Under the pieces are notes generated by a model that ran no database searches, was not told where the DNA came from, and saw only the letters and a program-made list of their open reading frames with translations. DNA of 64,000 bases. Source: Nitrospinia bacterium. GTDB taxonomy: Bacteria; Nitrospinota; Nitrospinia; Nitrospinales; JAJDAT01. This document shows, piece by piece, positions 26,615 through 35,718 of this stretch. Every line of letters begins with the position of its first letter. Positions within the stretch are counted from its first letter, which is position 1. Location: contig JAJDAT010000049.1 in NCBI GenBank assembly GCA_029261715.1, forward strand, positions 372,001 to 436,000. Direction: 5' to 3'. The position numbers were made by a program, and so were the translations under genes.

Positions 26615-27823
26615 ATGATTGAGGTCCATGAAGCATTGGAAATTATTCTTTCCAAAATTCATTTTAAAGGTATTGAAAAGGTCCCCATTGACCAAGCGTT
26701 AGGACGCGTTCTTTGTGAAGATATTATTGCCCGTCGTCCGAATCCTCCTTTGGATAATTCAGCCATGGACGGTTACGCCCTGATAGCTTCGGACATAAAA
26801 AACGCGACTCCAGAAAACCCAGTTGAATTAATAGTTTCCGATGAGATTGCAGCCGGGGCAATAGGAACCGTGGAAGTAAAGCCTGGTCACGCTTCTCGTA
26901 TAATGACTGGAGCTCCAATTCCACCAGGAGCCGATGCAGTTTTGATGCAAGAGGATACTGATAAAAAGGGGAATAGTATCCTAGTTAAAGACATGGCCGA
27001 AGCTGGAGAAAATATTCGATTGGCGGGAGAGGATGTTGCCGTTGATGAAACAGTAATTTTAAAGGGATGTTTGATTGAACCTGCCCATATTGGAATGATG
27101 GCGGTTGTTGGTAGATCTCAAGTTTATGTGAGCCAGCGTCCAACGGTAGCTATTATTTCAACTGGAGACGAAATTAAAGATTTGGACGAAATACCTACTG
27201 GTTCTTGTATATATAATAGTAACGGTTATATGTTGGCCGCACAGATCCGATCGGCAGGAGGGATTCCTGTTTATTTGGGAATTGCGCCGGATGTTGAAGA
27301 AGATTTATTGGAGAAATTTGAGACAGCCATCAAATGCGACATAGTCGTTTCTTCTGGCGGTGTTTCTGTAGGAGATTACGATTTGGTTAAAGCTAGTTTA
27401 AAAAAGCTGGGGCATGAAATGGCTTTTTGGAAAGTAGCTATGAAACCAGGGAAGCCGTTGGCATTTGGCGAAATTGGAGGCAAGCCGATATTTGGATTGC
27501 CGGGAAACCCAGTTTCTTCTTTTGTTTCTTTCGAGCAATTTGCTCGTCCCTCAATAAAGAAAATTTTAGGTTATTCGAATTTGGCGCCAAAAATTGTTCA
27601 AGCTCGGTTAACGAAGACTATAACCAAAAAAACCGGACGCCTCCATTTTTTAAGTTGTTGTTTGGGTTCTGAAAATGGAACAACTACAGCGACTCCTAAT
27701 GCAGAGCAAGGTTCTGGGATTTTAAAGTCTATGGTGTCCGCGAATGGTTTAATGGTTTTTCCTAAGGATTCCTCTGAAATGAAAGAGGGCGACCAGGTTT
27801 CAGTGCAAGTCTTATACAATTAA
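26615..27823 (+). CDS. moeA: Molybdopterin molybdenumtransferase MoeA
   Basis: 402 aa, the normal length. Opens with IEVHEALEIIL, then PPLDNSAMDGYAL (active-site loop), GAPIPPGADAVLMQED, SSGGVSVGDYD and PGKPLAFG...GLPGNPVSSFV. It inserts molybdate into adenylylated molybdopterin. AAGGGAG precedes the ATG. Together with the upstream MobBA it shows the cell makes bis-MGD-type molybdoenzymes, compatible with a nitrite oxidoreductase or other DMSO-reductase-family enzyme elsewhere in the genome. Confidence 0.96.
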   Translation: MIEVHEALEIILSKIHFKGIEKVPIDQALGRVLCEDIIARRPNPPLDNSAMDGYALIASDIKNATPENPVELIVSDEIAAGAIGTVEVKPGHASRIMTGAPIPPGADAVLMQEDTDKKGNSILVKDMAEAGENIRLAGEDVAVDETVILKGCLIEPAHIGMMAVVGRSQVYVSQRPTVAIISTGDEIKDLDEIPTGSCIYNSNGYMLAAQIRSAGGIPVYLGIAPDVEEDLLEKFETAIKCDIVVSSGGVSVGDYDLVKASLKKLGHEMAFWKVAMKPGKPLAFGEIGGKPIFGLPGNPVSSFVSFEQFARPSIKKILGYSNLAPKIVQARLTKTITKKTGRLHFLSCCLGSENGTTTATPNAEQGSGILKSMVSANGLMVFPKDSSEMKEGDQVSVQVLYN

Positions 27824-27917
27824 AAATAAAAAATGGTGTAATTGGGTTGAAATTTGTTAAAATATGGTTAATTTTATAATCGTTAGAAATAGTTTTTGAT
27901 TGCCAATTTCATAGATA

Positions 27918-29729
27918 ATGACTACTTTTCGATATTTCATAATTATAGGGTTTTTGCTGATAGCCCCTATTGCCGGCTTTGCAGGGCAAACTGAAAAAGC
28001 GTTGGATCGTGTTGTCGATCAAATTGAAGAAAATTTTCCGTTTGTAGAAGGTTTAGTGATAGCGGTTAAAAATGGGGAAATCATTCTTGATTTGAAAGAA
28101 GGTCACCCTATTCAGGTTGGCGATCGATTGCATTTATTTCGCTTTGGAGATGAGTTGACTCATCCGTCTACAGGTAAAAAGATGGGGCGAATGGAGACTG
28201 GGTTAGGGGAGGTTGAGCTTATTGAAGTTGGGGCGAACTTTTCCAGGGCTTTGTCTTCTGATCCTTCGATTGAGCCTGTGAAGGGCGATGGTGTTCGCGC
28301 AAAGTTTAAAAGTATTTCTCTTCTAATTGCCACTCAAAGTAAAGCTAGGTCGGGGAGTAAACTTGAAGTTTTAACTTCGCGTTTAGAGCAAACCTTTAAA
28401 AATAATCCGAGGTTTAAGATCCCAGCTTTTGATTTAGAGCTTTGGTTGCTGGAAAATGAGATTGATCGAAAAAATCTTGTTGAAGCAAATGTTTTAAGTC
28501 AGCTAAAAAGCAAAACAGGTGTCGATTTTGTTTTTTTTCCACAAATTCAAAAAGTAAAAGGACGATCAGCTTTTGGATACAAGCTATTATCGACTGATAA
28601 TGGGGCTGAAGTGAAGCAGGCTAGGGTCTTGTTAGGTTCTTTAACTAAGACAGCTAAGGCTAGGGCTCGGGAGCAAAAAACTCAAAGGAGCTTTGATTCT
28701 GAGAGCGGAAATGTTAAATTTGCAGCGAAGCAAACCTTCCAATTTGAGATTGTTGATTTTGATATAGGTGATATTAATGGCGATGGGAAAAAAGAAGCCA
28801 TTATTGTAGATTCTCACAGGGTCATGATATACAAGATTGAAGAGAGTGGGCTCAAGCGTATCGCTAGCTTAGCTTCTGAAGAAGGGGTTAATCAGTTTTT
28901 GTCTGTGGATGTTGGCGATATAAATGGCAATGGAAGAGATGAGATATTTATTACAAATAAGCATCTGGACACGCTAGGGTCGTTCGCATTAGAGCTAGAA
29001 AAGAAAAAACTAAAGAAAAAGTGGGACAATGTTGAATATTATTTTCGAATTATAAGGCCTCTTGGGGGGAAACCAGAATTATTAGCTCAAGGCACAGGTT
29101 ATCTAAATCCTTTCGAAGATGGCATTAGTGTTATCAAATATCAGGATGGCGAATATAAGCCCGTTAGCACCTTGAGTACGGATTTTGGTAGGAATAGAAA
29201 AGTGATTCTCTATGGGTTAACAAGGGCCGATATTAATTTTGATGAAAATATTGAGACAATAATGCTTGACAAGGATTATCATTTACGGGTATATTCTCCG
29301 ACGGGCAATTTGCTTATAAAATCAGATGAATATTATGGGCATGACCCGCGTTTGATCGACATTGGTGTAGTTAGGCAAGTCTCTAATCTAGAAGTGCAAG
29401 GCCAACCGGTAAGATTTCGAGGTCGGTTGCTCGTGGAAAGCTTTGGAGACAAGCGGTTTATTTTGATTCCAAAGAATCACACCTTTGGAGGGGGGTTGCT
29501 ATCTAACCTAATTTTGGTGAATAATAGCAATTTAGTGATTCTGGGTATTCAGAAGGATGGATTTGAAAAGGTAACTGAGACGAAAAAGCAAAAAGGTTAT
29601 CTAGCCGCTTTCCAGGTTGCCAGTTATCCTGAGAAGAGTAGGAAGAATATTTATGTCGCCACCGTTGAGAAGGGGGGGCTGACATCAAAGACAGTAAGTT
29701 CGATATTTACGTATCATTGGACACTTTAA
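27918..29729 (+). CDS. Exported FG-GAP/VCBS-repeat protein
   Basis: 603 aa. Signal peptide (FRYFIIIGFLLIAPIAGFAG). The N-terminal 100 residues contain a GHPIQVGDRLHLFRFGDE segment recalling FlgT-C-like beta domains. From about residue 270 there are FG-GAP-type calcium-binding loops: DFDIGDINGDGKKEAIIVD and DVGDINGNGRDEIFITN. These repeats form beta propellers in surface proteins. The specific role is unknown. Followed by the porin gene, about 180 bp downstream. Confidence 0.75.
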   Translation: MTTFRYFIIIGFLLIAPIAGFAGQTEKALDRVVDQIEENFPFVEGLVIAVKNGEIILDLKEGHPIQVGDRLHLFRFGDELTHPSTGKKMGRMETGLGEVELIEVGANFSRALSSDPSIEPVKGDGVRAKFKSISLLIATQSKARSGSKLEVLTSRLEQTFKNNPRFKIPAFDLELWLLENEIDRKNLVEANVLSQLKSKTGVDFVFFPQIQKVKGRSAFGYKLLSTDNGAEVKQARVLLGSLTKTAKARAREQKTQRSFDSESGNVKFAAKQTFQFEIVDFDIGDINGDGKKEAIIVDSHRVMIYKIEESGLKRIASLASEEGVNQFLSVDVGDINGNGRDEIFITNKHLDTLGSFALELEKKKLKKKWDNVEYYFRIIRPLGGKPELLAQGTGYLNPFEDGISVIKYQDGEYKPVSTLSTDFGRNRKVILYGLTRADINFDENIETIMLDKDYHLRVYSPTGNLLIKSDEYYGHDPRLIDIGVVRQVSNLEVQGQPVRFRGRLLVESFGDKRFILIPKNHTFGGGLLSNLILVNNSNLVILGIQKDGFEKVTETKKQKGYLAAFQVASYPEKSRKNIYVATVEKGGLTSKTVSSIFTYHWTL

Positions 29730-29911
29730 CGATTTTATAAGGTTAAATGGCAGGTTGGAGAATAGGAGGTGATTGATAGATTTAGAGCAATACACTGTCG
29801 ATCTGTTTCGCGAGATATAAAGGGTTAATTCGTCAATTTAATATTATTTACTATAGTTAGTTGGATTTCTTATTTAAAAGCCCTATTAAGGACAACAATG
29901 GAGGAGGTAGC

Positions 29912-31309
29912 ATGAACAGAAAACTACTGTCTGCAGTTGGAGTAGCGGCCGCATTTATTTTTGTGGCATCGACTATCGCCCAAGCCGCGGATATCAAATT
30001 CAGTGGTCAAATTCGACCACGTTGGGAATATCAAGACCGAGATTTTAATGACACGACCGATGGTAATACGGTTGTGGATGGTCGCGTTAGATTAAATGCT
30101 TTAGCTGATATTGATGAGAAGACTAGTGCTTTTATTCAAATGCAAGCTATTAGAACCTGGGGGGATCCAGTTTTAGGTAATGGATCTGAAACTCCTAATG
30201 ACCAAGACACCAGTGTTGGTCTCCATCAAGGTTTTTTTACGATCAAAGATCTTTATAATCTCCCGGTAGATTTGAAGTTTGGTCGTCAAGAATTCATCTT
30301 GGACGGACATCGATTGTTCGGTGATACTTTGTGGACTCCTGGTGAGCAAGCTCATGATGGTATGCGTTTGAGCCATTCAGCTGGTAACCATACTTTGGTT
30401 TATTTCATGAGCCGAAATATTGAAGCCAATTCCAATGAAAATAATACCAGTGACAATGACACCGATACTGACGTACATGTTTTCTATGGTCAGTTTAAAG
30501 GTATCTTGGGTGGAGCTCTTTCTCTGACCTTTGCTTACTTGAACGACGATAGTTTAGAAGGTACTGCAGGCGCTTCTGATAATGATATTTATACTGCTGG
30601 TTTTCGACAAGCGGGTGTATTGGGTGGTATTAAGTATCGTGGTGAGTTCTACTACCAATGGGGTGACTCTGAAGCTAATGGAACTGGTTGGGAACGTGAC
30701 GCATATATGTTTGGTGTTCGAGCCGGTAAATCTTTTGGCGGTAGCATGAAGCCATCTGTTGCTCTTTGGTTTGACTATGTGTCTGGTACTGATGCTGGTG
30801 ATCTTTCCGGTAAAGACAATGCATCTTTTGATACCTTGTATGACACTGGTCATAAGTTCTACGGTTTTATGGATCATTTCCTAAACATGGGTACAACTTC
30901 TAGAACAGCTTCTGCTGGTTCTGGTGGTTCAAATGTTCAGGCTGATAACGTAAATGGTCTAGGTTTGATGGATTTCGCAATCAAAGGTGGATTGTCTCCA
31001 CGACCTGATTGGAAAATAGGCGCACATCTTCATTTCTTCTGGACTGCTGAAGATGCGTTTGATAGCGCTAATAGAACCTATACAGCTGGCAACGCTGGCG
31101 ATAGTCATATTGGTGAAGAATTAGATATTACGATAACCAATAATTACAGTCCAAGCACCAATATCGTTTTTGGATACTCTCATTTCTTTGCTGATGATTT
31201 AGTTAGGGATTTGAATATGCAATTTTCTAGAGCTCAAGGCTCTGGCGCTGGTAACAATCCTGGCGACGATGCTGACTGGGCCTATGTTATGGTCGACGTT
31301 CAGTTCTAA
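29912..31309 (+). CDS. Outer-membrane porin (alginate-export-like beta barrel)
   Basis: 465 aa from the ATG at 29912, where a GGAGGAGG ribosome site and a Sec signal (MNRKLLSAVGVAAAFIFVAS, cleaved after AQA) agree; the frame extends 17 codons further upstream without support. The mature protein begins DIKFSGQIRPRWEYQDRDF and consists of alternating amphipathic strands typical of a large barrel, ending VDVQF with the terminal Phe needed for BAM assembly. The fold resembles the alginate_exp porin family. Likely an abundant general porin, judging by the ribosome site and strong terminator. Substrate unknown. Confidence 0.87.
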   Translation: MNRKLLSAVGVAAAFIFVASTIAQAADIKFSGQIRPRWEYQDRDFNDTTDGNTVVDGRVRLNALADIDEKTSAFIQMQAIRTWGDPVLGNGSETPNDQDTSVGLHQGFFTIKDLYNLPVDLKFGRQEFILDGHRLFGDTLWTPGEQAHDGMRLSHSAGNHTLVYFMSRNIEANSNENNTSDNDTDTDVHVFYGQFKGILGGALSLTFAYLNDDSLEGTAGASDNDIYTAGFRQAGVLGGIKYRGEFYYQWGDSEANGTGWERDAYMFGVRAGKSFGGSMKPSVALWFDYVSGTDAGDLSGKDNASFDTLYDTGHKFYGFMDHFLNMGTTSRTASAGSGGSNVQADNVNGLGLMDFAIKGGLSPRPDWKIGAHLHFFWTAEDAFDSANRTYTAGNAGDSHIGEELDITITNNYSPSTNIVFGYSHFFADDLVRDLNMQFSRAQGSGAGNNPGDDADWAYVMVDVQF

Positions 31310-31324
31310 GTTTATGATTAAATC

Positions 31325-31360
31325 CCTGGCCGACAATTTCGTCGGTCAGGGTTTTTTTTT
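31325..31360 (+). terminator. Intrinsic terminator after the porin gene
   Basis: An 11-bp stem, CCCTGGCCGAC (31325-31335) with GTCGGTCAGGG (31342-31352), one G-U pair, followed by eight or more T. Confidence 0.95.
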
Positions 31361-31394
31361 ACCCAAGTTTAAATATTTGTCCTTGTAGTAGTTT

Positions 31395-31423
31395 TTGACA
31401 GATTTAGGGCTTATATTTAAAAA
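31395..31423 (+). promoter_or_regulatory. Possible promoter for the repeat-protein gene
   Basis: A perfect TTGACA at 31395-31400 with a 17-bp spacer to a weak -10 (TAAAAA, 31418-31423). It lies between a terminator and the next gene, so a promoter is needed here. Confidence 0.4.
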
Positions 31424-31470
31424 AGGTAAATTTAAATAAATTAAAATTAACCTAAAATAGGAGAAGGCAA

Positions 31471-31815
31471 ATGGATTCTAAGATGAAATTATTTGCATCT
31501 GTTTTGGTTGCTTTGAGTTTTATATTAACGCCTATGTTGGCAATGGCTAAGCATTATCCAGAAGGTGATAATTCTAGAGCTATTGTTGGCGTTCCAAAAG
31601 CTTGGATGCCAAAAACAAAGGCGGGAACGAACTCTAATGGACCTAAGTTCCCTCCGGGTGATAACTCGGGCGCTATTGTAGGTGTTGCTAAAGGTTGGAT
31701 GCCAAAAACTAATTCAACTTTTTCTTCAAATTGCAAGCAAACCAATTGCTATCCAGCAGGAGATAATTCTTGGGCGATAGTTGGGGTTCCAAAACCTTGG
31801 AGACCTCAAAAATAG
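31471..31815 (+). CDS. Small secreted triple-repeat protein (PxGDNSxAIVGVxKxWxPK)
   Basis: 114 aa. Signal peptide (KLFASVLVALSFILTPMLAMA). The mature part is essentially three copies of a 20-residue unit, at about residues 29-48, 60-79 and 94-113, with consensus PxGDNSxAIVGVxKxWxPK, joined by short Ser/Thr/Asn/Lys linkers. Two cysteines (88, 93) sit before the third copy. A GGAGAAGG ribosome site precedes the ATG. It has its own terminator and is isolated from its neighbours. No known family recognised; the invariant Gly-Asp-Asn-Ser and Trp suggest a ligand- or surface-binding module (inference). Confidence 0.8.
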   Translation: MDSKMKLFASVLVALSFILTPMLAMAKHYPEGDNSRAIVGVPKAWMPKTKAGTNSNGPKFPPGDNSGAIVGVAKGWMPKTNSTFSSNCKQTNCYPAGDNSWAIVGVPKPWRPQK

Positions 31816-31835
31816 ATTTTTGTATGTTTTTATTG

Positions 31836-31876
31836 AAACTCCCGGTGGAGAGCAGTCTCTCTCCCCGGGAGTTTTT
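31836..31876 (+). terminator. Intrinsic terminator after the repeat-protein gene
   Basis: Inverted repeat AAACTCCCGG with CCGGGAGTTT, an inner GGAGAG/CTCTCC pairing, and a TTTTT end. Strong hairpin 20 bp past the stop codon. Confidence 0.92.
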
Positions 31877-31970
31877 CATTTTTAGCCGGATTTAAAAAGT
31901 AACTTGTTGATTTTAGAAGTAATTTCTTTAGTTTTTTATCTTTTTCAAAAATTATAAAAAAATAGCCAAT

Positions 31971-33014
31971 ATGAAATTGAAGTTTTCATTAATTATTTTA
32001 ATTGCCTGGTTTTTTCTAATCCCGGTTAATTTTGGGGAAAGCGCAGAAAAAGAATTTTTGTTGAATGGTAAACCTGTCCCCCCTGTAGTTGCGATTGTAA
32101 ATGGAGAGGATATTGATTCAAATTTCTTAGTCAACCAAGTTAAAATTTGGAAAATTACAAGGTTGCGACAGGGGCTTTCGGTCTCCGATGAAGAAGAAAA
32201 AGAATATGCCCTTAATATGCTGAATAAAGCTATTGGCCAAGAACTGCTCTTTCAAAAGGGAAAAGAGAAAAATATAAAAGTAAAAGAAGAGACGATTCAA
32301 AAAGAAATAGAAAATATACAGAGTAAATTCCCAGATGTTAAAACATTTTTGGCCGCTCTTGCTTTTCAAGATTTAACGATAGATAGGCTTTCAAGAAAAA
32401 TTGAAAAACAACTTACGGAGGAAAGCTTAGTTCGAATGGAGATGGCCCCAAAGGTAAACGTCTCTGAGAAACAGGTTGAAGATGTTTACGAAAAAAATAA
32501 GGCAAAATATGTGACCGCTGAAAAATATAGGGTCAGCCATATACTCGTTAGCTCTGTAGAAGCTCCTTTAGGTCGAATCAAAAATGAAAACGATCGCAAA
32601 AAGGCAGAAAGATTTTCTAAAATATTAGATATACAGGCGAAAGAGCTAATGTATGGAATTCTAGAAAAATTGAAACAGGGAGCTGATTTTGCCGAATTAG
32701 CAAAGAAGCATAGTGAAGATGACGCAAGCCGGGAAAAAGGAGGAGATTTAGGAGAAGTTGATTTAAATCAAACATTGCCCGAACTTGCATCGGTAATCGC
32801 TAAATTAACCCCTGGAAATACGAGCAAAGTTGTCAAAACTTCTTTCGGCTATCACATTTTAAAGTTAAATCAAATCATTCCTTCACGAAAAATATCTTTT
32901 AAAGAAGTAAAAACCGACATTCTTAACGCGTTATTAAAGATTGAAGTAGAAAAGAAAAAGAAAGAATATATATCTGATCTGCGAAAGTCGGCTGAAATAA
33001 AAATATTACTTTAA
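31971..33014 (+). CDS. Periplasmic parvulin-type peptidyl-prolyl isomerase (SurA/PpiC-like)
   Basis: 347 aa. Signal peptide (KLKFSLIILIAWFFLIPV). A SurA_N-like helical domain (VVAIVNGEDI through about residue 170) is followed by a parvulin domain (about 180-315: YRVSHILV, FAELAKKHSEDDASREKGGDLGEV, TSFGYHILKL). The pattern fits a chaperone/isomerase for outer-membrane protein folding. The parvulin domain has an extra helix inserted after HILVSS. Monocistronic. Confidence 0.9.
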   Translation: MKLKFSLIILIAWFFLIPVNFGESAEKEFLLNGKPVPPVVAIVNGEDIDSNFLVNQVKIWKITRLRQGLSVSDEEEKEYALNMLNKAIGQELLFQKGKEKNIKVKEETIQKEIENIQSKFPDVKTFLAALAFQDLTIDRLSRKIEKQLTEESLVRMEMAPKVNVSEKQVEDVYEKNKAKYVTAEKYRVSHILVSSVEAPLGRIKNENDRKKAERFSKILDIQAKELMYGILEKLKQGADFAELAKKHSEDDASREKGGDLGEVDLNQTLPELASVIAKLTPGNTSKVVKTSFGYHILKLNQIIPSRKISFKEVKTDILNALLKIEVEKKKKEYISDLRKSAEIKILL

Positions 33015-33119
33015 AGATATCTCAAGAAATAAAATCAAAAGGTGATATTTCAAAACGTTTTTATTTTTGGATACTATCAGCGCTGATTTCTTGACGATTT
33101 ATAAGCCTTCCTAAATAAA

Positions 33120-34115
33120 ATGAAAACTTTAGTGACAGGGGCAACCGGTTTTTTAGGTTCCGCCATCGTTCGAGAATTGATATCGGATGGACGTGATGTA
33201 AAAATTCTTGTAAGAAGTGACTCTGACTTAAAGAATATTGAAGGACTTGATGTTGAACCGGTAGTTGGAGACCTAAGAGATTTAAGCTCTTTGGAAAAAG
33301 CTTTAGAAGAATGCGACGTCTTATATCATGTAGCGGCCCACTATAGCTTTTGGGACCGAGATAAACGTTCTATTTATGATATTAATGTTGGCGGAACTGA
33401 AAAAATATTAAACGCTGCATTAAAAAAAAATCTAGATAAAGTTGTTTATACGAGTACTGTTGGATGTATTGGCATTTTACCTGATGGGATTCCGGGAAAT
33501 GAAGAGACTCCTTTGGACCCAATTTGTCTTTGTAACGACTATAAGTTATCCAAGTTTCAAGCTGAGCGATTGGCTTGCGAGTTTAATAGTAAAATCCCGG
33601 TTGTAATTGTTAATCCAGCAGCTCCTATTGGACCAAGAGATATCAAACCAACTCCAACAGGTGGAATTGTCCTCGATTTTTTACAGAGGAAAATGCCCGC
33701 ATATTTGGATACTGGTTTAAACTTGATCCACGTTCAAGATTGCGCTCGGGGACATATATTAGCCGAGAAAAAAGGGAAGCCAGGAGAACGATACATTTTG
33801 GGAAACCAGAATATGTCGTTACAAGAAATTCTTTTGACATTAGAAAAGATAACTGGTTTAAAGGCTCCCACGATTAGAATACCTTATTGGGTAGCTTATG
33901 CTTCTGGTTGGGTTAGCGAATTTATATCTGATTTTATCACTCACCGGCCTCCAGCAGCTCCTCTTGGCGCTGTAAAAATGGCAAAATATAAAATGTTTTT
34001 TGATCCTTCCAAAGCAATAAATGAGTTAGGTCTTCCGCAAACCTCGCCTGAGACAGCCTTAAAAGAGGCTGTAGAATGGTTTCAAGAAAACGGATATTTA
34101 GATAAAAAATCCTGA
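33120..34115 (+). CDS. hpnA: Hopanoid-associated sugar epimerase-type NAD-dependent dehydrogenase
   Basis: 331 aa short-chain dehydrogenase/epimerase. NAD-binding GATGFLG at 7-13 and catalytic Tyr141-x3-Lys145. Family-specific stretches of HpnA are present: VAAHYSFWDRD, NPAAPIGPRDIKPTPTGG, PAYLDTGLNLIHVQDCARGH and GERYILGNQN. HpnA proteins are encoded in hopanoid clusters, but their exact reaction is uncertain. Twenty-three bp upstream of the CruF-like carotenoid gene, so probably co-transcribed. Confidence 0.88.
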   Translation: MKTLVTGATGFLGSAIVRELISDGRDVKILVRSDSDLKNIEGLDVEPVVGDLRDLSSLEKALEECDVLYHVAAHYSFWDRDKRSIYDINVGGTEKILNAALKKNLDKVVYTSTVGCIGILPDGIPGNEETPLDPICLCNDYKLSKFQAERLACEFNSKIPVVIVNPAAPIGPRDIKPTPTGGIVLDFLQRKMPAYLDTGLNLIHVQDCARGHILAEKKGKPGERYILGNQNMSLQEILLTLEKITGLKAPTIRIPYWVAYASGWVSEFISDFITHRPPAAPLGAVKMAKYKMFFDPSKAINELGLPQTSPETALKEAVEWFQENGYLDKKS

Positions 34116-34138
34116 ATTTGTAGAGGTTTAATAAGTTC

Positions 34139-34942
34139 ATGGAAACACTAGATCTTCTTTGGGGAACAGTATTACTCCGCCCCTATGTTTTTATTTTTTT
34201 AGTGGTATATTTTACTATTGGTTCTATAAACATGGGGTGGTTCAGAACCCTGTGTTTTACTGTTTTAGCTTATTCAATTGCCTTCCTCTCTGAATACTCC
34301 TCCACTCGAAATGGTTTCCCTTATGGCTTCTATTCATATATTGATATCACACGCGACCAAGAGTTATGGATCATAAACGTTCCTTTCATGGATTCGTTAT
34401 CTTATTCTTTTCTATCTTACGTAAGTCTAACGATGAGCTTACTCTTCTGGTCGACTTTATCTGGGAGAGGCAGCAATATTCAAATTGTAGAAGATAAAGA
34501 ACTATTTCGGTCATGGCGAGTTATTTTAACGGGAGCGGTTTTGTTTATGTTAATGGATGTGATTATAGACCCAGTCGCTTTTCGAGGAGATAGATGGTTT
34601 TTAGGAAAAATTTATACCTATCAAGAAGAGGGGGAGTACTTTAATATTCCACTTACCAATTTTGCTGGTTGGTTTATTGTTGGTACCACAATTCTATACT
34701 CTTTTTCTCGATTAGATTATTTGTTGGACGCAATCCTAAAAAAGCCACATACAGGGTTTACTGTCCCGTTTAAACCTTTTTGGGGACCAGCTCTATATTT
34801 TGGAGTTTTAATTTTTAATTTAGCTGTAACGGTTTATATTGAAGAATATATTTTGGCAGTATGTGGAACTATTCTATTCTTGGCCATTATATTTATATTT
34901 TTGTTAAAGCTAAAACGCTCACCCAGCCTCATTAATCAATGA
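34139..34942 (+). CDS. Carotenoid biosynthesis membrane protein (CruF-like, DUF422)
   Basis: 267 aa with about seven membrane helices. Motifs of the carotenoid hydratase family PF04240 are visible: SEYSSTRNGFPYGFYSY, PFMDSLSYSF, MDVIIDPVA with WFLGKIYTY, and IPLTNFAGWFIVG. Relatives hydrate the terminal double bonds of acyclic or gamma-carotenes (CruF, bisanhydrobacterioruberin hydratase). Adjacent to hpnA, which links two isoprenoid-lipid activities. No phytoene synthase or desaturase lies in the window. Confidence 0.88.
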   Translation: METLDLLWGTVLLRPYVFIFLVVYFTIGSINMGWFRTLCFTVLAYSIAFLSEYSSTRNGFPYGFYSYIDITRDQELWIINVPFMDSLSYSFLSYVSLTMSLLFWSTLSGRGSNIQIVEDKELFRSWRVILTGAVLFMLMDVIIDPVAFRGDRWFLGKIYTYQEEGEYFNIPLTNFAGWFIVGTTILYSFSRLDYLLDAILKKPHTGFTVPFKPFWGPALYFGVLIFNLAVTVYIEEYILAVCGTILFLAIIFIFLLKLKRSPSLINQ

Positions 34943-35331
34943 AATAAAATTTAGCAAGTCTGTAATCTATTGAAATAATGATTATTGCGAGCTATATTTA
35001 ACTTTGCGTCAAATTTTCTTCTGATCTAGCTAAACCAACAAATACTGAATTTTATACAGTTTTATAGGGAAACTTCCGAAAATATATTGATAGTATTTTA
35101 ATCAATTTATTAGAAGCTTTCTCCATTGGTGAAACTTTCAAAAGGATCTAAGTCTATAAAGTTAGTTCCCTTGGACACATAAAATTAAAAATTGAGATTA
35201 GGAAGCTAAATTTTTTGGATTTGGCGGTCGATGCACAAAATGTATTATTTAATGTTCATTTTTTGTATATTTTGTTAGATGTTTTGTTCTATATTTTAAG
35301 ATGTATACTTTAAGATAAATCGAGGTGTCAA
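34943..35331 (+). promoter_or_regulatory. Gene-free region with a direct repeat before a cNMP-binding gene
   Basis: 389 bp, very AT-rich. Directly upstream of the gene at 35332 lies a direct repeat TTTAAGAT (35295-35302 and 35309-35316, 14-bp period) around GTATAC. It could be an operator or a -10 region. No RNA gene or credible small ORF was seen elsewhere in the stretch. Confidence 0.35.
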
Positions 35332-35718
35332 ATGTCCATTAAGAAATTTTACGAAAAAGGTGAGATAATTTTTCTTCAGGGTACCCCGAGCAATTGCGCA
35401 TATATTATTGAGTCGGGAGTAATCGAGATATCTGACTGGAATAAAGGCGATAAATTGACTATTGGTTACCTAAGAGAGAATGATATTTTTGGGGAAATGG
35501 GCTTGATTGATGGATTCCCACGCTCGGCTACCGCAATTGCTCATGAAAATTCAATTGTTCATGTTTTAGATAAAGATACTTTTGATTCTCTCTCTAAAAA
35601 GAATCCTGACGCATTGATGCCAATCATGAAGGTTTTAACATGTAGGCTTCGCGATACTCTAAAACAGTTGAATGATGGGTATAAAATGCCTGGCGCTGAT
35701 AGGAGATCTGAAGATTAA
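35332..35718 (+). CDS. Standalone cyclic-nucleotide-binding domain protein (paralogue 2)
   Basis: 128 aa, one cNMP-binding beta-roll with phosphate-binding cassette FGEMGLIDGFPRSATAIA. The helical end NPDALMPIMKVLTCRLRDTLK is shared with paralogues 1 and 3, followed by a short charged tail. No HTH, kinase or membrane segment. CGAGGTG lies before the ATG. Likely a ligand sensor working through a partner protein. Confidence 0.88.
   Translation: MSIKKFYEKGEIIFLQGTPSNCAYIIESGVIEISDWNKGDKLTIGYLRENDIFGEMGLIDGFPRSATAIAHENSIVHVLDKDTFDSLSKKNPDALMPIMKVLTCRLRDTLKQLNDGYKMPGADRRSED

Noticed and set aside
29861-29911. Longer porin start upstream of 29912
   Set aside because: The GGAGGAGG site and signal peptide both point to the ATG at 29912.
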